In this document: positions 44,701 to 51,500 of the stretch, one piece after another | Numbering within the stretch: position 1 is the stretch's first letter | Layout of the letters: the number at the start of each line of letters is the position of its first letter | Origin: Ditylenchus dipsaci | Lineage: Eukaryota > Nematoda > Chromadorea > Rhabditida > Anguinidae | Assembly (NCBI GenBank): GCA_004194705.1 | Contig: SADC01000914.1 | Coordinates: 62,001-126,000 of the forward strand | Reading direction: 5' to 3' | DNA: 64,000 nucleotides | The notes under the pieces: generated by a model | The model's input: only the letters and a program-made list of their open reading frames with translations | Database searches by the model: none | What the model was told of the DNA's origin: nothing | Translations under genes and position numbers: made by a program

Positions 44701-45819
44701 TTGGCCGCGAAGCGGCCAACAATTGGTCTGGTGCAACAATCTGTACCCACATAACAATAGAAAATTCAATCTGTAGCGAGTCGCAATTGTAGCGAGTTGC
44801 AGTAGCGAGTCACAATTTGTAGCGAGTCGCAGTAGCGAGTCACAATTTGTAGCGAGTCGCAGGTCGTTCGGAGTGGGATGTATCGAGTTGATGTATCGAG
44901 TCAAATGTTGTATCGAGTTGATAGGCGTCCGCCCTTTCTGGCTAGCACCAGCTGGACACCATCTACAATTATAAGATACAACGGTATAGTAGTGTTGTAA
45001 GACAAATATAAGTTAAATATGGGATTTTGGGAGATATATGCTAACCATAACCGTTACACTCATTACAGTCGGGTCATGACAGTTGGCACTCATGACAGTC
45101 GGGTCATGACAGTTGGCACTCATGACAGTCGGGTCATGACAGTTGGCACTCATGACAGTCGGGTCATGACAGTTGGCACTCATGACAGTCGGGTCATGAC
45201 AGTTGGCACTCATGACAGTCGGGTCATGACAGTTGGCACTCATGACAGTCGGGTCATGACAGTTGGCACTCATGACAGTCGGGTCATGACAGTTGGGAGT
45301 TTACCGTTTTTCCTACTTATTTGCAGCCTGAGGCGGAAGAAGGCCGAAGCTAGTTGGGGAGGACTGAAAAACGTGTGCAAAAGTGTTTAAAAATCTTTGA
45401 AAATAAGGTTGCTTTCTAGTTTTGTGGCCGACTGGCCGATTCCCTGATTCCTTTTCAATCAAATTTTTTTTTGACATGGTTGGGGGATAATAATAAATGG
45501 GGTCCAACTATCCAACTATGCACTGTCAGGACATCTCTCCACAAATAATTTGAATTTTTCATTTTAGATGACCTCCTGCAGCAAAGTAATAGACCTGAAA
45601 CTGAAAGTCTACGAGCAAATCAAGCAATCGCCGGCCGACCAACTCATCTACTTGTCCCAAATAGCATTGGAGGATAGCCAGACCCTGGAGTCAGCTAGAG
45701 TGGAGGCCAACAATGTGGACAACCCTTTGATCTTGATTGTGCAGCAGAGAATGGAGACCTCCACCGGAGAGCCCAGACAATTGGAGAAGGGCTTCAGAGA
45801 TACTGCCCTATCCATCTAG
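23793..45819 (+). CDS. USP48: USP48-type ubiquitin carboxyl-terminal hydrolase
   Basis: About 23 exons: 23793-23813 (tentative), 24455-24555, 24611-24791, 25360-25509, 28246-28407, 28464-28602, 28966-29082, 29145-29269, 30497-30576, 32376-32557, 32610-32723, 33622-34036, 34098-34209, 34693-34800, 34848-35038, 38371-38796, 39680-39816, 39871-40045, 40851-40980, 41044-41125, 41589-41692, 41747-41839, 45568-45819; roughly 1,200 residues against 1,035 in human. Order matches USP48: CRQNPYC motif, Cys box [19 protein letters not shown] box, two CxxC knuckles, His box HCGHYYDL with WYTYND, DUSP-like CPHD/CxDC and LLCEHG segments, C-terminal ubiquitin-like domain ending [14 protein letters not shown]48 is a cysteine-protease deubiquitinase. 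Five single-base length breaks (near 28520, 32502, 34925, 39945-39985, 40856) must be assumed to keep frame; splice phases fit once they are. The phase between 35038 and 38371 does not fit, so an exon or a base is missing there. AATAAA lies at 45847. Confidence 0.85.
24300..24425 (-). other. tRNA-like fragment in USP48 intron 1
   Basis: On the minus strand AGAGGTTCGAATCCTTCTGC resembles a tRNA T-arm/box B, and GGTGACTTGATGGATCAGGG resembles a box A, with an overlong insert between. It does not fold as a complete tRNA. Probably a tRNA-derived repeat. Confidence 0.3.
24455..25509 (+). CDS. USP48: USP48 exons: N-terminus and Cys box
   Basis: Exons 24455-24555, 24611-24791 and 25360-25509 encode [20 protein letters not shown], a Cys-rich [13 protein letters not shown] stretch (USP48 has NCKGNPNCLVG here), the catalytic [16 protein letters not shown] box with the nucleophile codon TGC at 24768-24770, and [15 protein letters not shown] corresponding to USP48 VWFLNLELRQALYLC. 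The usual Leu-Gly-(A/N)-Thr before the catalytic Cys is Asn-Gly-Asn-Trp here, an unusual Cys box. The upstream 21-bp ATG exon at 23793 is the best visible start but is tentative. Confidence 0.8.
25960..26625. repeat. Foldback in USP48 intron with nested MITE
   Basis: Outer arms AGCCCTCCCCCCACTCCGCG / CGCGTGAGTGTGGGGAGGGC with GTAACACAAGTCGC inside. A CCGTA-family MITE (26181-26425, CCGTAAAACCTCTAATTTAA and complement) sits in the centre. Confidence 0.65.
26181..26425. mobile_element. CCGTA-family MITE, nested
   Basis: Ends CCGTAAAACCTCTAATTTAA and TTAAATTAGAGATTTTACGG; TA on the left, CA on the right. Poly-C and poly-G tracts follow the tips. Inserted near the centre of the foldback at 25960-26625. 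Confidence 0.7.
27171..27355 (+). repeat. Dispersed hairpin block, best-preserved copy
   Basis: A long hairpin (TCTAAGGTAAGTGCGTGCGC to its complement, with GCCCCCTTCGGGGGC at its tip) is followed by CACTCGAAAGTG and CTCTGGATGCATG...CATACCAGAG hairpins and the word GCGGTAGGCCC. Other copies: 12825-13010, 43255-43475, 43755-43970 and, inverted, 58995-59125. The order of hairpins is kept in the copies. Confidence 0.65.
27356..27671. mobile_element. hAT MITE made of AGATC repeats
   Basis: Ends CAAGGGTGGGCAAA and TTTGCCCACCCTTG are flanked by the 8-bp direct repeat GGTAGGCC (27348-27355 and 27672-27679). This size of duplication and CAxGGGTGGGCA ends are classic hAT. The arms are almost entirely runs of AGATCAGATC and GATCTGATCTGATC, with an inner pair of ATCCAAATGTTTTGTCTCGA. 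A related fragment without clear ends is at 19250-19330. Confidence 0.85.
28246..30576 (+). CDS. USP48: USP48 exons: catalytic core with zinc ribbon and His box
   Basis: Exons 28246-28407, 28464-28602, 28966-29082, 29145-29269, 30497-30576. They encode [20 protein letters not shown] (USP48 GQQQDAQEFSKLF), CDFCG and CDGCQ zinc knuckles, [31 protein letters not shown], then the His box [12 protein letters not shown] with catalytic His codon 30517-30519 and QWYTYND with the Asn/Asp residues. Introns of 56 and 62 bp hide as readthrough. A base appears missing in GAAGGGAG near 28520: before it the frame reads CGVKSES, after it [15 protein letters not shown] continues the family alignment in the next frame. 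Confidence 0.85.
28603..28965. other. USP48 intron with tRNA-like T-arm words
   Basis: Two box B-like words (CAGGTTCGAATCC near 28633 and CAGGTTCAAATCCTGG near 28746) and a TTTGTGACAtttGTCACAAA palindrome near 28712. No complete tRNA fold is apparent. Confidence 0.3.
29320..29568. mobile_element. CCGTA-family MITE in USP48 intron
   Basis: Ends CCGTATTTCCTCTAATAAGG and TTATTAGAGGAAATACGG, TA on both sides, GCGCGC words after each tip. Confidence 0.8.
29640..30240. repeat. Solo CCGTA tip and foldback in USP48 intron
   Basis: A lone CCGTATTTGCTCTATTTTAG tip near 29654 lacks its partner. 29870-30210 is a foldback with arms containing CACAGATTCACTTTTTTGTC, CACAGGGGGACCAAGCAC and AGCCTGAAATTC and complements. 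Confidence 0.5.
30798..32356. mobile_element. Pogo-like element with nested insertions
   Basis: Ends CAGTAGAACTTCGATAAACG and CGTTTATTGAGGTTCGACTG, TA on both sides, with GTTCGTTCCCCCGCTGGGTC and complement inside. Within it are arms of CTCGATACA words (31083-31145 / 32050-32125), a tight palindrome at 31258-31402, and unassigned sequence at 31403-32040. It fills most of the intron between USP48 exons 30576 and 32376. Confidence 0.7.
31258..31402. repeat. Tight palindrome, about 68-bp arms
   Basis: Arms such as GTCGCGCGACATTTTCTAAT and complement are almost perfect and separated by only about nine bases (TTGTTTTGT). Each arm itself contains the GTCGCGCGAC palindrome and a repeated TTTTCTAATATTTTT. 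Confidence 0.8.
32376..35038 (+). CDS. USP48: USP48 exons: linker and first DUSP-like region
   Basis: Exons 32376-32557, 32610-32723, 33622-34036, 34098-34209, 34693-34800, 34848-35038. They encode [68 protein letters not shown], an acidic or low-complexity insert, [18 protein letters not shown] (USP48 CLCSHDKLHPDKISIMK), [20 protein letters not shown] (USP48 LCKECVVERCRILRLKNQL) and [14 protein letters not shown] (USP48 SLRSWRQLALEQLD). Two single-base breaks: one base missing near 32502 (TATCCAGCC) and one extra A in the A6 run at about 34919-34924. Confidence 0.8.
32900..33078. mobile_element. CCGTA-family MITE in USP48 intron
   Basis: Ends CCGTATTCTCTCTAATAGAG and TCTATTAGAGAGAATACGG, TA on both sides. 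179 bp. Confidence 0.8.
35405..36784. mobile_element. 1.38-kb foldback with GATCGCCAC tandem arms
   Basis: Ends GGGTACGTCAGGTTTGATCG and complement CGATCAAACCTGACGTACCC, flanked by ATAAATAT on each side (35397-35404, 36785-36792). Arms (about 35420-35700 and 36490-36775) are tandem arrays of AATTTGATCGCCAC-like units in opposite orientation. GGG ends and 8-9 bp duplication match the elements at 7292-7973 and 48516-49496. The interior has no transposase-like frame. Confidence 0.75.
37226..37744 (-). CDS. RPL23: 60S ribosomal protein L23 (uL14)
   Basis: Three exons: 37690-37744 ([19 protein letters not shown]), 37468-37637 ([18 protein letters not shown] through [18 protein letters not shown]) and 37226-37421 ([38 protein letters not shown], to the stop). 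Introns are 52 and 46 bp. uL14 sits at the subunit interface of the large ribosomal subunit. Conservation is very high. Two single bases must be missing from the sequence: one in the T5 run at 37470-37474 (A-run on the coding strand, before the second donor) and one in the CC at 37293-37294. Adding both gives exactly 140 residues, the human length, and ends [15 protein letters not shown]. Spliced structure argues against a processed pseudogene. The gene lies antisense inside a USP48 intron. Confidence 0.9.
38371..41839 (+). CDS. USP48: USP48 exons: second and third DUSP-like regions
   Basis: Exons 38371-38796, 39680-39816, 39871-40045, 40851-40980, 41044-41125, 41589-41692, 41747-41839. After a Ser/Asn-rich insert come [20 protein letters not shown] (USP48 FNEDLLCPHGGLCVLETER), [30 protein letters not shown] (USP48 SALLCPHGGLM), [15 protein letters not shown] (USP48 SEWQMIQKLFVVDH), [16 protein letters not shown] and GGDIYIKL (USP48 LCPECREG and ATIYVHKV). 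Two of these exons (41589 and 41747) lie in a long readthrough frame that is not a separate gene. Breaks: one extra base between about 39945 and 39985 and one extra A in the A5 run at 40854-40858. Confidence 0.75.
39210..39470. repeat. Foldback of GGGCCAATTCAAA words in USP48 intron
   Basis: Alternating ACTGGGCCAATTCAAA and CCAATTTGAATTGGCCCAGT words in both orientations, with two copies of CTTGTCGACAACxTTTT. Tandem-armed foldback style, ends not defined. Confidence 0.45.
40508..40756. mobile_element. CCGTA-family MITE in USP48 intron
   Basis: Ends CCGTATTTTCTCTATTAGTT and AACTAATAGAGAGAATACGG, TA on both sides. 249 bp, interior shared with the 5296 copy. Confidence 0.8.
41255..41425. repeat. 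Pogo-like half element in USP48 intron
   Basis: Begins ACGGTCAAGTCTCAATTTTA followed by TCGTTCCCGCCTAGGGTCCG, the subterminal word of the pogo-like MITEs. A weak GGGTTGACTGTAT counterpart lies at 41960-41973, on the other side of two USP48 exons, so the pair is probably not one element. Confidence 0.4.
42733..44292. repeat. Foldback with AATCGGGTCGGAAAA tandem arms
   Basis: The left array has about 15 units of AAAAATCGGGTCGG; the right has four complementary units. Tips are ATGAGAAAAAATCGGGTC and complement. No clear target duplication. The asymmetry of array lengths suggests unit loss or gain after insertion. Confidence 0.65.
44445..44930. mobile_element. Foldback with CTCGATACA and CTCGCTACA tandem arms
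   Basis: Direct repeat GCCCTTTCTGG (44434-44444 and 44931-44941) flanks arms of ATCAACTCGATACA units. Within those is an inner pair of ACTCGCTACA arrays (44578-44625 / 44774-44865), then a unique centre of about 150 bp. Similar CTCGATACA arms occur at 31083-31145 and 32050-32125. Confidence 0.6.
45061..45297. repeat. 30-bp minisatellite, about eight units
   Basis: Unit CATGACAGTCGGGTCATGAC plus AGTTGGCACT, almost without variation over about 235 bp. Each unit contains TCATGACAGT in both orientations, so it can form hairpins. Confidence 0.9.
45568..45819 (+). CDS. USP48: USP48 last exon: ubiquitin-like domain
   Basis: Starts at an ATTTTAG acceptor in phase with the AAATTTAAG donor at 41839, giving the beta-grasp core [39 protein letters not shown] (USP48 HAFSVAPFDQNLSIDGK), LILIVQQR, and the C-terminus [11 protein letters not shown] where USP48 has EEGFKGTGLLGH. 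Stop TAG at 45817-45819 and AATAAA at 45847-45852. Confidence 0.85.
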   Translation: MTSCSKVIDLKLKVYEQIKQSPADQLIYLSQIALEDSQTLESARVEANNVDNPLILIVQQRMETSTGEPRQLEKGFRDTALSI

Positions 45820-46767
45820 ATCTGGACCTAAAAAACTTAGTTCCTTAATAAATTGTAGAGAAAGTTTGCAAGTTGGACGGCTTTTTTGCGTTGTTAGTGG
45901 AGAAAGCTTTAAAAAACGGATTTTTACAAATTGTTCTTGTTGCCATTGGTGTGTGTGACTTCACTTGGTGGAAATTGAAAAAAATAAATAAATTACTTGT
46001 TTGTGACTTATTGCAGACAATATATTACAGTCAGAGCACTCACAAGGGAGGGAGCCTGACTGTGACCTGGGGGAGCTTCGATGACAAAAATTTTCTGTGT
46101 ATTCTTGTAGAGCGTGGCCGAGGTTCAGATTGTAATTCTATCCCCATCTCTGAAGGTCTACAAAATGTGGTACAAGGGTCACTCAAAGTTCTAAAAACAT
46201 CTCGATACCTATATCACAGCAAGTTCTCAAGTTGAGGGCACCCAACCAGCTGTTGTGTGCTAACTCTTTTTATACCCCAATAATCAAAAACTTTGAAAAA
46301 TAAATGAAAAAAGTCAGTATGACATCGTAAGAATTTAAAATTTTACTAGTCTGTTTGGTAAAACACACATAATACGCATTGAGATCTGAGACTCCTAACA
46401 GGTATTTGTGAAGAAAAATCTCAGCTCGAAAAAAACCTGATCAAATCGAAACTCTTCAACTTCGGACGAGATGGACCTGTTTCGGTTCAGGAGGGACACC
46501 TATTTTTATGTATTTTTTTTAAATTTTTAATGTTAATCAAGTTATTAAGGTGGTCAAGGTGACGACAATCACTTCGATCAACAAAATTACTTATTAAGTG
46601 TTATATAGGTAAAATTACTAATATTCTGTGTAGATTCTAACGCAAGAAGATCTACACGTGTAGCATAGTGGGTTAGCTTCCCACTTTTACGTTATTACAT
46701 TAAGCTACTCATAAAAATTATTGAGATTACCATGATTACCGTAATCAAACTGAAAATTGTAAAAAAT
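45820..46767. other. Downstream of USP48, no gene recognised
   Basis: A GTTCAGATTGTAATTCTAT word at about 46122 recurs near 46885 at the edge of the tandem repeat. A TGTAGCATAGTGGGTTAGC stretch near 46661 resembles a tRNA box A but has no partner box B. AATAAA at 46302. Confidence 0.4.
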
Positions 46768-47740
46768 TTAGTGAAAATAAGTGTCCCCCTTAACCGGAAC
46801 ATGTCCACTAAATTGACCAATAAGATTCAACAAAAGCCGTCCAAATCGGAATGAAGAAAGGTTCGACCTGCAGCAAAATAAGAGTTCAGATTGTAATTCT
46901 ATAGTTAGAGTTGTCTTGCATTTTTGCCCACTGCCACCATCTGTAGGCTTCAATCCACTCTTGTAGAGTCATGCTGTAGAGCCACGAGCTATGCATCAGA
47001 ACTTTTTTGGCCGCTTTAACAAATAAATCACCACCAACAGAAGAACAACCGCAACTAGCATTTCTGAAAATTGGAGAAGAGGAAAAAAGAGAAAGACGGC
47101 AAATAAATCAAAGGTCACTTATCTAATTAATAGCGACCAAAACTACGGTAGGCGATTGTTCCCTTTCTGCTGCCACTGGCACCATCTACAGAATCCGGTC
47201 CGATCTTGTAGAGACATGCTGTATCAGAGAACTAGTGGAATTTTCGGCCGCTCCAGCATCTTGGATCACCAGCACGAGAAGAAGAAGAGTGGCAGATGTC
47301 ATCCCTAAAACTGAAGAAGAGGGAAAAAGAGAGAGACGGCGAATGAATCAAAGAAAGCTTATCTAATTGCTAGCGACCAAAACTACAATAGGCGATCGTT
47401 GCTTTTTGCTGCCACTGGCACCATCCACAGAATCCGGTCCAATCTTGTAAAGTCATGCTGTATTAGAACTAGTGGGATTTTCGGCCACTTCAGCATCTTG
47501 GATTACCAGCACGAGAAGAAGAAGAAGAAGAAGAGTGGCAGATGTCATCCCTAAAGCTGAAGAAGAGGGAAAAAGAGAGACGACGTATAAATTATAAGCC
47601 ACTTATCTAATTGCAGCGACCAAAACTGATGTAGGAGGAGATTGCTTTTTGCCGCAACTATCTATAGAATTCAGAGTTGGTGATCTTCTTGGCGGCATGT
47701 TTTTTTCCTGCAAACGGTTGTGTAAAAGTTGGAGTTTATG
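46768..47740 (-). repeat. Tandem repeat with short signal-peptide-like frames
   Basis: Three diverged units of about 235-245 bp repeat in the same direction, with parts of a fourth. On the minus strand each has a pyrimidine tract with CTTCAG, then an ATG frame with a hydrophobic start: MTSATLLLLVLVIQDAGAAE (about 47195-47311), MTSATLLLLLLLLVLVIQDA (about 47450-47548, with expansion of a CTT run), and MLVAVVLLLVVIYLLKRPKK (about 47003-47068). Farther along each unit a second frame begins MSLQDRTGFCRWCQWQQ / MTLQDWTGFCGWCQWQQ / MTLQEWIEAYRWWQWAK. The two segments are not in one frame, so either splicing joins them or bases are miscounted. They could be a cluster of small secreted proteins; no family recognised. 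Confidence 0.45.
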
Positions 47741-47924
47741 TCCAAATTATGGCTGATTCACAGTGTATATGATTGACACCTTACGTATCATGATGATGGT
47801 TTGTTCACATTGTCAGCGCTGACGTTGAACAGCGTGAAAATATTGCCGACTGCTTCAATCGACATGATGCCTTTTACGCCAACACTGACCATGAAAGACA
47901 GTGTAGAGGCTGAGTAAAGCCGTA

Positions 47925-48300
47925 TTAGCTCGTTCAGGAAGTCGGAGTTGGAGTATTTGGCATCGTGAACACACTTTACTCCAACTCCGACGCCAACTCC
48001 AACGTGTTCACAAAGTCGGAGTTGGAGTATCTCTGATTAGTGAAGACCTTTTATGCCGGAAATCGGTACTATTATTAGCTATTAGTGGCGGCAGCCTTGC
48101 AACTATAAGTCTGAACAATCAAAAAGATTGAAAATGAAAAGTTTTGGTGAAAAACGCGCTCACCAATCAGAGATACTCCAACTCCGACTTCGTGAACACG
48201 TTGGAGTTAGGAGTCGTCGTTGGAGTATTTAGCATCGTGAATACCCTTTACTCCATCTCCAACGCCAATTCCGACTTCCTGAACGAGCCATATTCAAATT
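47925..48300. repeat. Foldback with AGTCGGAGTTGGAGT arms
   Basis: Tips GCTCGTTCAGGAAGTCGGAG and complement GACTTCCTGAACGAGC, with internal tandem and inverted GGAGTTGGAGTATTTGGCAT words, and a centre of about 100 bp. AATCAGAGATACTCC faces GAGTATCTCTGATT at the inner edges. Confidence 0.7.
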
Positions 48301-48515
48301 AGACAAATAAATAGTTTGATTGACAATAATCAGGTGTATTTTATCAAATTCAATAATTTCTGCACGTTATCTATCCTAACAATTACTCATCAACTCCAAA
48401 GTTGCCGTATTGGTTCTAAAAGGCCGACCTCTACCAATGAACTGATTCACCACGTCGTGGACTTAGTTGGTTTGCTAAATAGTTGAGAAATATTCAATTC
48501 CCCATCACGATTTCC

Positions 48516-49496
48516 GGGCGACGGTCATTTGGTCCCCGGTCATTTGGTCCCCGGTCATTTGATCCCAGTCATTTGATCCCCGGTCATTTGGTCCCCTGGT
48601 CATTTGGTCCCCGGTCATTTGGTCCCGGTGATTTGATCCCCGGTCATTTGGTCCCCTGGTCATTTGGTCTCCGGTCATTTGGTCTCCAAAGCCGCCAGTT
48701 TAAATTTTTTAAAATGTTTTTCCATGTTGTCTTGAACGAAACCTATGTCGATCCAATTTTGAGACTTGCAAATCGTTTAGCTCTTGTTTGCAACATGCTC
48801 ATGTGTTTCTAATAAGTCAAACTTCAAATATCTGTTGGCAAAAAATAAATAAAAAATAGACTACCCACTACGATCCCCAAAATGAGTGAAATACATACAT
48901 ACTCAAATGAATGTGACCGGGAATGTGAACGCTTTAAAAAAGTGGACAATGACCTGGAAAAGTGTTGAAAACCCATGCAAATGTCAGGTTAATCGATTAT
49001 CCATTAGAACTGAGGTTAAATTGTATAAAAATTAAATGATAGGAGTTTTTCACATAGGAAAAAAGATTAAATAATTTTTTTTATTACGAAGAGAGTTGAC
49101 TGTATCCACCCACATCCAGGTTGAATTAAGACCATTGAGGATGGATCTGAACCATTGGTAGTGGATCCCGACTATTGAAAGTGGGTCAGGACCACTAAAA
49201 GTCAACCTGAACCATTTAGGGTGGACTTGAACCACCGAGGGTGGATCTGAATCATTGAGGATGAATCGGGGATCACCAAGTGTTATTCAGTATTCTCTTC
49301 CCTCCCATATAGTCTTTAATATTTCTTTCTAAATCCAAAATTTTCCAATTTCCGATTCCACAGGTGAATGAGACCTATTCAGGATAATACATGGTAGAAA
49401 ACAATTCTTTGCTATAGCCAGGATTCGAACCTGTTCGAACATTTTAAATTGGCGGCTTTTGGGGACCAAATGACCGGGGACCAAATGACCTAATGC
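48516..49496. mobile_element. Foldback with GGTCATTTGGTCCCC tandem arms
   Basis: Left array (48523-48690) of about 12 GGTCATTTGGTCCCC units faces a short right array (49458-49490). Flanks (A)CGATTTCC at 48507-48515 and (C)CGATTTCC at 49497-49505 make a duplication of 8 bp, or 9 with one mismatch. Ends begin GGGC. The interior (48691-49457) includes a cluster of GTGGATCTGAACCATTGA repeats at 49120-49260 and no gene. Confidence 0.65.
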
Positions 49497-49582
49497 CCGA
49501 TTTCCTGATTTTGAGGGGATTGAAAAATATACGCACCGGTCGGCCTATTAGAGCAATTACGATAATTTATTTTCAGACAAAG

Positions 49583-49726
49583 ATGGCAATAACCAAGCCT
49601 GCTGATATCTGGCTAAAAGTAGTGACTTATTTGCTAGTGAAAGATGTTAAAAAATTAATTTTTTTGTCTAACTTTGCATTTTCTCGACTTATTGCCTTTC
49701 ATGTCAACAAAATGGAATTCTGGAAG
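49583..49726 (+). CDS. F-box gene, first exon
   Basis: 48 codons from ATG to an AAG|GTAAGT donor. ADIWLKVVTYLLVKDVKKL then FLSNFAFSRLIAFH, the F-box-like helix pattern seen in the F-box copies at 8.7 and 21 kb (DIWHEVLYFLSRRQLQNVKL). A TTTTCAG acceptor-like site six bases before the ATG may receive a spliced leader. No downstream exons could be recognised before the next paralogue, so this is either partial or the rest has diverged. Confidence 0.5.
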
Positions 49727-50103
49727 GTAAGTGCCACTTCCTTAATTTTGAGCTAGAATTAAGATTAAGGTCATGCAAAAGGTCGACCAATTTGAAATAT
49801 TGGGCTGCGACATATTGCGCCATATCAAATTGCTCCAATTTGAATGTGGCGCAATTTGGTATGGCGCAATACGTCGCTGCCCGAAATATTCAGCCCGGAC
49901 AGAACAGTAGAATACAGTTCATCGATAAGTAACAGACAGACTCGGTCCCACGGCTGTACTCTAGGCTTCGCAGCCCATCGTATTTATGGGATTTATGGGA
50001 TTTTACATTCAAAACAATTTTGAAATTCAAATCTCTGGCGTGCCTGGTACCCGCGAATTTGAAATGCAAGAATTATTGCATCGGGCGCGAGTATGCCCCT
50101 TAA

Positions 50104-51160
50104 AGGACCATAGCCGTCGCCGGGTTTAGGACATTTTTCCATTGGACATTTTTCCGTCGAAATTTTTCCGTGGTCATTTATTGGCTGTAATTTTTTTTCG
50201 TGATTGAAAAAACGAATGCTGTTGGTACCGTTTTGTAGCTAAGGTCCAGGGCTTCAAAATGAGCTATCAACAATCAACGTTCAATCGCAAAATTTTGGAT
50301 AAAAATGCCCAGTCTGACACTGAGTCTCCAATTTCGACGGAAAAATGTCCAACTCCCTTTTTAGTGTCAGATTGGACATTTTTATCCAAAATTTTGCAAT
50401 CAGACATTGATTGTTAATAGCTCATTGTGAAGCCCTGAATCTTAGCTACAAAACCGTACTAACAGAATCATTTTTCTCGATCAAGAAAAAAAAAGTACAG
50501 CCAAAAAATGACCGCCGAACAATTTTGACGGAAAAATGTCCAACGGAAAAATGTCCGATCCCCCCGTCGCCGACAATGAGAATTTCAAATGTTTGAATTC
50601 GCGCGGGACAGTTCTCTTTCGTCTTTCATTGTACTCTTTTGAGTCATTGGCAGTGTTCATAGTCGAGTTGACCCCTCAACTTTTTAGGGGTCAACTTTTG
50701 TCAAAATTACCAAAACATCAATTTTTTGAAGGGAAAGTGCCAAATCTAATATTTTTCACCCCCACTTAACTTTTTGAGCTCTACAAGATGGCCTTTACAG
50801 AAGTTCAAAATCCTATCTTTACAAAATTTTAGCAAAAGTTGACCCTAAGTTGACCCCAGTTGACCCCTCAACTTTTTTACTCACCGATTTTTCTGCATCG
50901 AATTTTCATAAATCAGTCGGAAAAACTGCCTATATTTTCATGTAGAGCTCAAAAAGTTGCCCTAGAGTCATAACTATCAAAATAAATAAATATTGAGAAA
51001 AATATTGACATTTTTTGAATTTAAGAAAAAGTTGACCCCGACTATAAACAGGGCCATTAGAAGCAAGTCAAAAGATTACTGTGCGAGACGAAAGAGAACT
51101 GTCCCGCGCGAATTCAAACATTTAAAATTCTGGTTGTCGGGGACGGCTAAGGTCCTTTAA
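50104..51160. repeat. Hairpin repeat split by insertions
   Basis: Left AAAGGACCATAGCCGTCGCC and right GGCTAAGGTCCTTT are the outer ends, with CGCGCGGGACAGTTCTCTTT facing its complement near 50600 and 51090. The centre is interrupted by a foldback (about 50663-51050) with AGTCGAGTTGACCCCTCAAC words. The left arm holds another (50136-50550) whose arms contain GGACATTTTTCC and TTTTGTAGCTAAGG. Diverged relative of the hairpins at 11258 and 12180. Confidence 0.6.
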
Positions 51161-51356
51161 GTGACTAGAATTTATCCCTGAGTTGCGTAATTACCTCTGT
51201 GCCCTCTCCCCAAGTTGCCGTCCTGATAATGTACAACAGAAAAGGGTTTGAATGACAGTAATCAGGTGTGTATATTATCAATTTTGATTGTTTAAGCACG
51301 CTTTCTATCGCAACAAATACACAACCACTTCACAGCTAATTACTATTCAAGCAAAG

Positions 51357-51500
51357 ATGGCCATAAATATACCTGCCGATATCTGGCTGGAAGTACTGAC
51401 TTATTTGGGGTTGAATGATGTCAAGAACCTGATTTACATGTCTAACATGTCGTTTTCTCGACTTATTGTCTATCATGCCAGAAAAGTGGGATTCATGAAG
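51357..51500 (+). CDS. F-box gene, first exon (paralogue)
   Basis: Exactly 48 codons, as in 49583-49726: NIPADIWLEVLTYLGLNDVK, NMSFSRLIVYHARK, ending AAG|GTAGGC. The donor is weaker than the paralogue's. Upstream 40 bp also resemble those of the paralogue (GCAAAGATGGC). Later exons not recognised; sequence to 53.2 kb shows no obvious continuation. Confidence 0.5.

Larger units (their letters stand above)
41840..45567. repeat. Last USP48 intron, nested tandem-armed foldbacks
   Basis: 3.7 kb. Outer CCAACTGTCATGA words at 42065-42115 face the 30-bp minisatellite at 45061-45297. Inside are AATCGGGTCGGAAAA arrays at 42733-42985 facing TTTTCCGACCCGATT at 44237-44292, two copies of the dispersed hairpin block (43255-43475, 43755-43970), a poly-G tract near 43693, and the foldback at 44445-44930. 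No coding exon recognised. Confidence 0.6.

Noticed and set aside
45019..45390. Repetitive frames of 86-123 codons with a ten-residue repeat
   Set aside because: They come from the 30-bp minisatellite, which is open in both strands because the unit is a multiple of three.
46661..46720. Possible tRNA starting TGTAGCATAGTGGGTTAGC
   Set aside because: No matching T-arm or acceptor stem follows.
48483..48812. 109-codon frame with SFGP repeats
   Set aside because: Translation of the GGTCATTTGGTCCCC array.
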